A DNA stretch of 64,000 nt, from positions 344,914-408,913 of the forward strand of contig NZ_FPJW01000001.1 of the NCBI RefSeq assembly GCF_900119735.1. The letters run 5' to 3'. How positions within the stretch are numbered: position 1 is the stretch's first letter; every line of letters begins with the position of its first letter. Below the pieces are notes generated by a model. That model saw only the letters and a program-made list of their open reading frames with translations, was not told where the DNA came from and searched no databases. The position numbers and the translations under genes were made by a program. Source of the DNA: Marinospirillum alkaliphilum DSM 21637 (lineage in GTDB: Bacteria; Pseudomonadota; Gammaproteobacteria; Pseudomonadales; Halomonadaceae). Positions 58,335 to 64,000 of this stretch are shown here, piece after piece.

Positions 58335-59501
58335 ATGAACCTGCACGAATATCAGGGAAAAAAAATTTTCGCCGATTACGGTCTGCCAGTTTCCACCGGT
58401 TTTGCAGTAGACACCCCGGAAGAAGCTGCAGAAGCCTGTAAAAAAATCGGTGGCAACATGTGGGTTGTTAAGGCCCAGGTACACGCTGGTGGCCGTGGTA
58501 AGGCTGGTGGTGTAAAACTGATCAAGTCTGCCGATGAAGCAGCTGCTTTTGCCAAGCAGTGGCTGGGCAAGAATCTGGTAACCTACCAGACTGACAAAAA
58601 TGGTCAGCCGGTTAGCAAGATTCTGGTAGAAAGCTGCACCGATATCGCCAATGAACTGTATCTGGGTGCGGTTCTGGATCGTGCAACTCGTCGTGTGGTT
58701 TTCATGGCCTCTACTGAAGGCGGTGTGGAAATCGAGAAGGTTGCCGAAGAAACTCCAGAAAAAATTCTCAAGGCCATCATCGACCCGCTGGTCGGTGCTC
58801 AGCCTTACCAGGCCCGTGAACTGGGCTTCAAACTGGGTCTGAACAGTGAGCAGATCAAGCAGTTCACCAAGATCTTCCTGGGTCTGTCCCAGATTTTCCA
58901 GGACAAAGATCTGGCGCTGATGGAAATCAACCCGCTGGTCATCACCGAGCAGGGCAATCTGCACTGCCTGGATGCCAAACTGGTTGTGGACAGCAATGCC
59001 CTGTACCGTCACAAAGACCTGCAGGAAATGCGCGATCCTTCTCAGGAAGACGAGCGTGAAGCCAATGCTGCCAAGTGGGAACTGAACTACGTTGCTCTGG
59101 ATGGCAACATCGGCTGCATGGTTAACGGTGCCGGTCTGGCCATGGGAACCATGGATATTGTTAACCTGCACGGCGGCCAGCCAGCCAACTTCCTTGACGT
59201 AGGTGGCGGTGCGACCAAAGAGCGCGTTGCTGAAGCATTCAAGATCATCCTGTCTGACAGCAATGTTAAAGCCGTACTGGTCAATATCTTCGGTGGTATC
59301 GTTCGTTGCGACATGATCGCTGAAGGTATCATTGGTGCGGTTGAGCAAGTGGGTGTAAAAGTGCCCGTGGTTGTCCGCCTCGAAGGCAACAACGCAGAAC
59401 TGGGTTCCAAAAAGCTGGCTGACAGCGGTCTGAACATCATTGCGGCCACCAGCCTGACCGATGCAGCTCAGCAGGTTGTTAAAGCTGCGGAGGGCAAATA
59501 A
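58335..59501 (+). CDS. sucC: succinyl-CoA synthetase beta subunit
   Basis: A 388-residue subunit converting succinyl-CoA to succinate with ATP or GTP formation. It begins [16 protein letters not shown], the ATP-grasp region follows with [16 protein letters not shown], and the C-terminal CoA-ligase part has [16 protein letters not shown]. The in-frame TTG at 58329 is less likely than ATG 58335. The stop overlaps the sucD start by one base. Confidence 0.97.
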   Translation: MNLHEYQGKKIFADYGLPVSTGFAVDTPEEAAEACKKIGGNMWVVKAQVHAGGRGKAGGVKLIKSADEAAAFAKQWLGKNLVTYQTDKNGQPVSKILVESCTDIANELYLGAVLDRATRRVVFMASTEGGVEIEKVAEETPEKILKAIIDPLVGAQPYQARELGFKLGLNSEQIKQFTKIFLGLSQIFQDKDLALMEINPLVITEQGNLHCLDAKLVVDSNALYRHKDLQEMRDPSQEDEREANAAKWELNYVALDGNIGCMVNGAGLAMGTMDIVNLHGGQPANFLDVGGGATKERVAEAFKIILSDSNVKAVLVNIFGGIVRCDMIAEGIIGAVEQVGVKVPVVVRLEGNNAELGSKKLADSGLNIIAATSLTDAAQQVVKAAEGK

Positions 59502-60373
59502 TGAGCGTATTGATCAATAAAGACACCAAGGTTATCTGCCAGGGTTTCACCGGTGGTCAGGGTACTTTCCACTCTGAGCAAGCGATTGCTTATGGCACCA
59601 AGATGGTTGGTGGTGTTACTCCCGGTAAAGGTGGTACCACTCACCTGGGTCTGCCGGTTTTCAACACCGTAAAAGAAGCGGTGGAAGCAACTGGTGCAGA
59701 AGCTTCTGTGATCTACGTTCCGGCTCCCTTCTGCAAGGATTCCATCCTGGAAGCAGCCAACGCTGGTATCAAGCTGATTGTGACCATCACCGAAGGTATC
59801 CCGACGCTTGATATGCTGGACTGTAAAGTCAAGTGTGACGAGCTGGGTGTTATCCTGATCGGCCCGAACTGCCCCGGTGTGATCACTCCCGGTGAGTGCA
59901 AGATCGGTATCATGCCGGGTCACATCCACAAGCCTGGCAAGGTTGGTATCGTATCCCGTTCCGGCACCCTGACTTACGAAGCTGTTAAGCAGACCACTGA
60001 TTACGGTTTTGGTCAGTCTACCTGTGTTGGTATCGGTGGTGACCCCATCCCCGGTTCCAGCTTCATCGACATTCTGAAGCTGTTCCAGGAAGACCCGCAG
60101 ACTGAAGCGATTGTAATGATCGGTGAAATCGGTGGTTCTGCCGAAGAAGAAGCGGCTGCCTTCATCAAGGCCAATGTCACCAAGCCTGTTGTGTCTTACA
60201 TTGCCGGTGTGACTGCACCTGCTGGTAAGCGCATGGGTCACGCGGGTGCCATTATCGCTGGTGGTAAGGGTACCGCTGCCGAGAAATTTGCTGCCTTGGA
60301 AGATGCTGGTGTCAAGACCGTGCGTTCTCTGGCCGACATCGGTGCAGCCCTGAAAGAAGTGACTGGCTGGTAA
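59501..60373 (+). CDS. sucD: succinyl-CoA synthetase alpha subunit
   Basis: A 290-residue subunit bearing the phosphorylated histidine, His247 in [10 protein letters not shown]. The CoA-binding start [16 protein letters not shown] and the GPNCPGVI motif are standard. The ATG overlaps the last base of sucC (TAATG), so translation is coupled. Last gene of the suc operon. Confidence 0.97.
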   Translation: MSVLINKDTKVICQGFTGGQGTFHSEQAIAYGTKMVGGVTPGKGGTTHLGLPVFNTVKEAVEATGAEASVIYVPAPFCKDSILEAANAGIKLIVTITEGIPTLDMLDCKVKCDELGVILIGPNCPGVITPGECKIGIMPGHIHKPGKVGIVSRSGTLTYEAVKQTTDYGFGQSTCVGIGGDPIPGSSFIDILKLFQEDPQTEAIVMIGEIGGSAEEEAAAFIKANVTKPVVSYIAGVTAPAGKRMGHAGAIIAGGKGTAAEKFAALEDAGVKTVRSLADIGAALKEVTGW

Positions 60374-60392
60374 GTTCCAGCCTGTGACCTGA

Positions 60393-60416
60393 GTCAATCT
60401 GCTTCGGCAGGTTGAC
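60393..60416 (+). other. UUCG-loop hairpin in the sucD 3' end
   Basis: GTCAATCTGC (60393-60402) and GCAGGTTGAC (60407-60416) pair with one wobble around a TTCG tetraloop closed by C-G, an exceptionally stable RNA hairpin. It precedes the true terminator by about 10 bases. Confidence 0.6.
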
Positions 60417-60423
60417 CATCCAT

Positions 60424-60460
60424 AAAACCGCCTGATGATTTGATCAGGCGGTTTTTTTTT
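60424..60460 (+). terminator. Rho-independent terminator of the suc operon
   Basis: AAAACCGCCTGAT pairs with ATCAGGCGGTTTT around a short loop (60424-60454), followed by a run of T to 60460. A bidirectional role for the GST gene on the minus strand is also possible given the A-rich 5' side. Confidence 0.9.
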
Positions 60461-60503
60461 ATGGGTATGGGTATGGGGTTGCAGATTTTTTGCCCAATGC
60501 TGG

Positions 60504-61076
60504 TCAGCGTCTTGGATCGGTACTGATCACATACTCGCGTTCAGTATTGGCATCACGAAAGGTTTTCAGTGCGGGTGTGGACTCCAGCTGGAATTGTTCA
60601 CGAAAATCAATCCAGTCCAGCAGGCAATAAAGGCAGATGGCTGGATAGTTCCAGTTGTCAAAGTGGCCGCTGCTGACCATGCCTTCCAGGTGCATCATCA
60701 GGTTATTGATGCGCTCACGCTGGAGGTTGAAATAGAGTGCATCCTGATCAACATCCACGCCAGATTTTTTCAGCAGGAACAACTGCACAAAAGCCGTATT
60801 GGCTTCATCAATCAGGGTGAGCTGGTTGTCTTCACGAACACCAACCGTTTCCCGCTGCAGCCGGTCATTCAGATGATAAAAGATCACCCTTGAGTCATAG
60901 ATGGTGTCCTTGCCGAGTTGCAGCAGTGGGATTTTGCGTGCCGGACTGACTGCTTCAAGCTGTTTTCGGCCTTCGGGTAAAAAAATATCCATGGCCACAA
61001 ACTCATAATCGGCATGCTCCAGCCAGATTCTGAGTCGGCGTACATAGGGTGATGTGGCAGAACCATAAAGCTTCAT
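60504..61076 (-). CDS. glutathione S-transferase family protein
   Basis: A 190-residue GST-fold protein. The thioredoxin-like N-terminal domain begins [21 protein letters not shown], and [11 protein letters not shown] is the glutathione-site region, followed by an all-helical domain. It lacks the SSxxCxR motif of maleylacetoacetate isomerase, so it is not safely assigned to tyrosine breakdown, although it overlaps hpd by four bases. Substrate unknown. Confidence 0.85.
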   Translation of the reverse strand: MKLYGSATSPYVRRLRIWLEHADYEFVAMDIFLPEGRKQLEAVSPARKIPLLQLGKDTIYDSRVIFYHLNDRLQRETVGVREDNQLTLIDEANTAFVQLFLLKKSGVDVDQDALYFNLQRERINNLMMHLEGMVSSGHFDNWNYPAICLYCLLDWIDFREQFQLESTPALKTFRDANTEREYVISTDPRR

Positions 61077-62155
61077 AAGACTCCCCTTTGCATCTGGTCG
61101 CGTTCAATGCTTTCAAACAGGGCGCGGAAATTACCCTCACCGAACCCTTCATCGCCCTTACGCTGGATAAGCTCAAAAAAGATCGGTCCTATCACAGTAT
61201 GAGTGAAGATCTGCAACAATAAACCACCTCCGGGTGTTGGTGCACCATCCAGCAGTATTCCCAGTTGCTTCAGGTGTAAGACATCCTCACCATGACCGGG
61301 CAGGCGTTGTTCCAGCATTTCATAATAACTGTCGGGTGGGGCTGCCATAAAAGTCACACCACCTTGCAGCAAGGCTTCCACGCTGTCATAGATGGAGGCG
61401 CAGCTTAAAGCGATATGTTGTATGCCTTCCCCGCGGTAGCTGCGCAGGTATTCCTCAATCTGACTTTTATCATCCGCTGACTCATTGATGGGAATGCGAA
61501 TTTTGCCGCAGGGGCTGGTCATGGCGCGGGATTTGAGTCCGGTCAGTTGCCCTTCAATGTCAAAGTAACGGATTTCACGAAAATTAAACAAGCGTTGATA
61601 AAAGTCGGCCCACTGATCCATGTGCCCCCGATAAACATTATGGGTCAGGTGATCAATGGATTGCAGACCCACCCCCTTGGGTTGCTGATCAACACCTTCC
61701 AGTGGCACAAAATCCAGGTCATAAATGCTGTGCCCCGGGGTGTAACGATCCACTAAATAAATCAGGCTGCCACCGATGCCTTCAATAGCCGGTATATTCA
61801 GCTCCATCGGTCCAACCGGGTTGGCAATGGCCCGAGCACCCAGGCTAATGGCTCGTTCATAAGCCCAGGCCGCATCAGCAACTCTCAGTGCCATGGCACA
61901 GGCACTGGGGCCGTGTTGCCGGGCAAAGCGACGGGCAAAGGCATCTGCTTCAGCATTCACAATAAAGTTGATGTCACCCTGGCGAAACAGGGTCACCTGT
62001 TTTGAGCGATGACGGGCGATAGCTGTAAAACCCAGGGATTCAAAAAGCTGGTGCAGTTGTTGTGGGTCTTCGGCTGTGTATTCAACAAACTCAAAGCCAT
62101 CAGTCCCCATGGGATTGGCCGGAGTGATACAGGCCGGGTTGACAGGCAACGACAT
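61073..62155 (-). CDS. hpd: 4-hydroxyphenylpyruvate dioxygenase
   Basis: A 360-residue iron(II) dioxygenase converting 4-hydroxyphenylpyruvate to homogentisate in tyrosine catabolism; some bacteria use the product to make melanin. The three iron ligands are His169 (DHLTHNV), His247 (IQHIAL) and Glu328 ([18 protein letters not shown]). The C-terminal RDQMQRGVL tail is typical. No hmgA is adjacent. The downstream GST gene starts within its last bases, so the two are co-translated. Confidence 0.95.
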   Translation of the reverse strand: MSLPVNPACITPANPMGTDGFEFVEYTAEDPQQLHQLFESLGFTAIARHRSKQVTLFRQGDINFIVNAEADAFARRFARQHGPSACAMALRVADAAWAYERAISLGARAIANPVGPMELNIPAIEGIGGSLIYLVDRYTPGHSIYDLDFVPLEGVDQQPKGVGLQSIDHLTHNVYRGHMDQWADFYQRLFNFREIRYFDIEGQLTGLKSRAMTSPCGKIRIPINESADDKSQIEEYLRSYRGEGIQHIALSCASIYDSVEALLQGGVTFMAAPPDSYYEMLEQRLPGHGEDVLHLKQLGILLDGAPTPGGGLLLQIFTHTVIGPIFFELIQRKGDEGFGEGNFRALFESIERDQMQRGVL

Positions 62156-62305
62156 GGTAAAGCTCCTGTTTTTTTATTGTTCTGAGAAGGGCTGTTAAAC
62201 AGGAGTGTAGGTGTTGTCCGGTATTTTTCCACCTGTCGCCAGTGGGGTAAATGGCTATTAGCAGATGGTCTGACAGGATGAAGTCTAAGGCTTGATCAGG
62301 GTGTT

Positions 62306-62551
62306 TTAGTGGGGTTGTTCAGGTGGGGTACGGATTAATTTGCCTGCCAGTATCTGTAGTTTCGGAGCACCCAGCAGGATCAGTGCAAAGGCAATCGGCC
62401 AGGCAATGTAAAAGGCACGCCACCAGCGGGCAATGAAATCACTGTCCATTCCGGTGTTCACCAGGGTGATGACAAAGGTCATGATGGTGACCATGTAAAT
62501 GGACATGATGAAAGAAAAGACATAACGGGTATAACGGGGTGGAAACAGCAT
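62306..62551 (-). CDS. DUF2798-like small membrane protein
   Basis: An 81-residue protein with two membrane helices (about 10-32 and 45-68), matching the pattern of the DUF2798 family (PPRYTRYVFSFIMSIYM and FIARWWRAFYIAWPIAFALIL). Function is unknown. ATG 62551 has TGGAG about six bases upstream; the upstream in-frame extension to 62692 is not family-like. It is monocistronic. Confidence 0.8.
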   Translation of the reverse strand: MLFPPRYTRYVFSFIMSIYMVTIMTFVITLVNTGMDSDFIARWWRAFYIAWPIAFALILLGAPKLQILAGKLIRTPPEQPH

Positions 62552-62728
62552 CAGTGACTCCAGCTTAATTAAGGATCTGCTTATTTTAAGAGCTCTGGGC
62601 AGTTTTGCACAGGGCGATATCCCTGTGGAAGGCTTCCTGGTACTTCCCTCGCAAAACTTTTCAGAAAGGCTTTCTGTCGTTATGCTAGTCAAACAAGTGT
62701 TTGTCTATGGACGCTGCTGGAAAGATCA

Positions 62729-63208
62729 ATGACCAATGAACAACGCCTGACGGGCTTAAAGCGTTTCATGACCCTGATTCCTCACTGCAAGATGCTGAAC
62801 ATGCAGGTGGAAGCAGTCAGCGAAACAGATCTGGTGCTGTCTCTGGAAGGGGATCAGCGTTTTGTGGGTAATGCCCGTGATCAGCTGATTCACGGTGGAT
62901 TGTTGACCGTGCTGATGGATACTGCCTGTGGTTCGGCAGCCATTCTGGCTTTGCCGGAACCGGAAGTCTGTCCAACCGTGGATTTACGGATGGATCACTA
63001 CCGGGCAGCCTCGGCCGGGCAAAGGCTTTTTTGTCGCGCCCGTGTGACGCATCTGGCGCGTCAGATCGTTTTTACCGAAGGATGGATCTGGCAGCAACAA
63101 GAGGATCATCCGGTCGCCAAGGGAACCGGTACTTTTATGCGCCTGGGCCCGGAACGTACTCCAAAAGGTTTTGCCCAGCATTTATTTGGTACCGGAGGTG
63201 CGGCATGA
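62729..63208 (+). CDS. PaaI-type hotdog thioesterase
   Basis: A 159-residue hotdog-fold acyl-CoA thioesterase-like protein. IHGGLLTVLMDTACGSAAILAL is the PaaI active-site helix, with the nucleophilic or general-base aspartate in MDTA. VDLRMDHYRAASAGQ follows. The substrate is unknown. Its stop overlaps the start of a second hotdog gene (ATGA). Confidence 0.87.
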   Translation: MTNEQRLTGLKRFMTLIPHCKMLNMQVEAVSETDLVLSLEGDQRFVGNARDQLIHGGLLTVLMDTACGSAAILALPEPEVCPTVDLRMDHYRAASAGQRLFCRARVTHLARQIVFTEGWIWQQQEDHPVAKGTGTFMRLGPERTPKGFAQHLFGTGGAA

Positions 63209-63654
63209 ATGAGAGTGACCTGCAGTCCGGTCAGTTGGGTGAACGCCTGACAGCAACCACCATCAATGGTTGGTTTGATCTGATCCCTTACGCCCGATTG
63301 ATTGGTGTTCAGGCGCTGGAGCAGGGTGATGAACTCTTGTTCCAACTGCAGCCGGAAAGCAGCAATGTCGGTAATCCACTGTTACCTGCCTTGCATGGTG
63401 GGGTGGTGGCGGCCTTTATGGAAACCGCAGCAGTGCTGAGTGTGATGGCTCACACCGGTGGCAAGCGGGTGCCCAAGGTGATCGACTTCTCGATTGACTA
63501 CCTGCGATCTGCTCGTCTGGAACCGACGCTGGCCAGTTGCCAGTTGGGGCGGCTTGGCAAGCGGGTGGTGAATGTTTCTGTTGCGGCCTGGCAGGGTGAG
63601 CGACGTGATGAGCCGGTGGCACTGGCCAGAGCACACCTGGTATGGCCGGAATAA
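63205..63654 (+). CDS. second PaaI-type hotdog thioesterase
   Basis: A 149-residue hotdog protein with LHGGVVAAFMETAAVLSVMAHTGG as the active-site helix, where glutamate takes the place of the aspartate found in its neighbour. PKVIDFSIDYLRSARLEPTLASC follows. It starts in the stop codon of the first thioesterase, implying translational coupling and perhaps a heteromeric enzyme. The longer in-frame extension to 63031 would overlap the first gene and is not used. Confidence 0.87.
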   Translation: MNESDLQSGQLGERLTATTINGWFDLIPYARLIGVQALEQGDELLFQLQPESSNVGNPLLPALHGGVVAAFMETAAVLSVMAHTGGKRVPKVIDFSIDYLRSARLEPTLASCQLGRLGKRVVNVSVAAWQGERRDEPVALARAHLVWPE

Positions 63655-63734
63655 AAGACTTGAAATTCAGCTGAATGCCCCCATCTATGCGGATATCCCA
63701 ACCAACAACATGATGTTCAGGAGTCCGCATAATC

Positions 63735-64000
63735 ATGAGCCAGGCAGAAAAACAGACACTGGGTTTCCAGACGGAAGTCAAACAGCTGCTGCACCTGATG
63801 GTGCACGCACTTTATTCCAACCGCGAAATCTTTCTGCGCGAACTCATTTCCAATGCCTCAGATGCTTGCGACAAGCTGCGCTTTCAGGCGATTGCCCACC
63901 CGGCATTGCTGGAAGAAGATCCAGAGCTGCGGGTGCGTATCAGCTTTGATGAAAAAGCCGGTACCCTGACGCTGGAAGACAACGGCATCGGTATGGATCG
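63735..64000 (+). CDS. htpG: chaperone HtpG (Hsp90), N-terminal part only
   Basis: The first 88 codons of an Hsp90 chaperone that continues past the window end. ATG 63735 begins [22 protein letters not shown], and the ATP-site motif [20 protein letters not shown] (residues about 30-49) and DNGIGMD are clear. AGGAG lies about eleven bases upstream. Partial at the right edge. Confidence 0.95.
   Translation, partial: MSQAEKQTLGFQTEVKQLLHLMVHALYSNREIFLRELISNASDACDKLRFQAIAHPALLEEDPELRVRISFDEKAGTLTLEDNGIGMD

Overview
The window comes from a gammaproteobacterium, most likely a marine Pseudomonadales/Oceanospirillales relative rather than an enteric. Several gene orders match what I remember from Pseudomonas: dnaX-ybaB-recR, rnd-ycgL-ycgN, mlaA-phosphatase-STAS-tal-dusA, gltX followed by tRNA-Ala(TGC) and tRNA-Glu(TTC), and gltA divergent from sdhCDAB-sucAB-lpdG-sucCD with lpdG between sucB and sucC. 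No phage, transposase gene, CRISPR array or rRNA is visible. The placement rests on remembered synteny and protein resemblance, not on a search.

Layout. 1-7 kb: a small repeat-type protein, an orphan OmpR-type response regulator ahead of a PLP lysine/arginine/ornithine decarboxylase, a small membrane protein, a divergent draG/draT pair (ADP-ribosylation switch of nitrogenase reductase, with no nif gene in view) and a nitroreductase. 7-11.5 kb: katG, a small exported protein, a LysE-type exporter and a TraB/GumN protein. 11.5-16.3 kb: DNA replication and repair (dnaX, ybaB, recR), then rnd, ycgL and ycgN packed with overlapping ends. 16.4-23.3 kb: a co-directional run of poorly characterised genes: two membrane proteins (one with a soluble winged-helix-like C-terminus), a membrane-anchored VWA protein, a YafJ-type amidotransferase, a MoxR ATPase, a CoxE-type VWA protein and a PPP-family phosphatase. 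23.3-32 kb: a fused indolepyruvate:ferredoxin oxidoreductase with a divergent Lrp/AsnC regulator (a 142-bp MITE-like element lies between them), a MaoC hydratase and two acyl-CoA synthetases. 32-42 kb: hrpA, an alpha/beta hydrolase-fold protein lacking the nucleophile, a FabH2-like synthase, mlaA, a SpoIIE-type phosphatase with STAS partner, tal and dusA. 42-47 kb: gltX, two tRNAs, a YcgR/PilZ/HD-GYP protein and a beta-hydroxyacid dehydrogenase. 47-60.5 kb: the TCA-cycle block. 60.5-64 kb: tyrosine degradation (hpd plus a GST), a DUF2798-like protein, two hotdog thioesterases and the start of htpG.

How it fits together. The TCA block holds citrate synthase, the 2-oxoglutarate dehydrogenase complex, succinyl-CoA synthetase and succinate dehydrogenase, expressed from strong-looking divergent promoters between gltA and sdhC. 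It has stem-loops before sucA, between sucA and sucB, before sucC and after sucD. The acyl-CoA synthetases, MaoC hydratase, indolepyruvate oxidoreductase and 4-hydroxyphenylpyruvate dioxygenase feed fatty acids and aromatic amino acids into it. The best candidates for new biology are the 16.4-23.3 kb membrane/VWA/MoxR/phosphatase run, the draT/draG pair without nif neighbours, the PilZ-HD-GYP protein with lost metal ligands, and the intrinsic terminator in the dusA leader.
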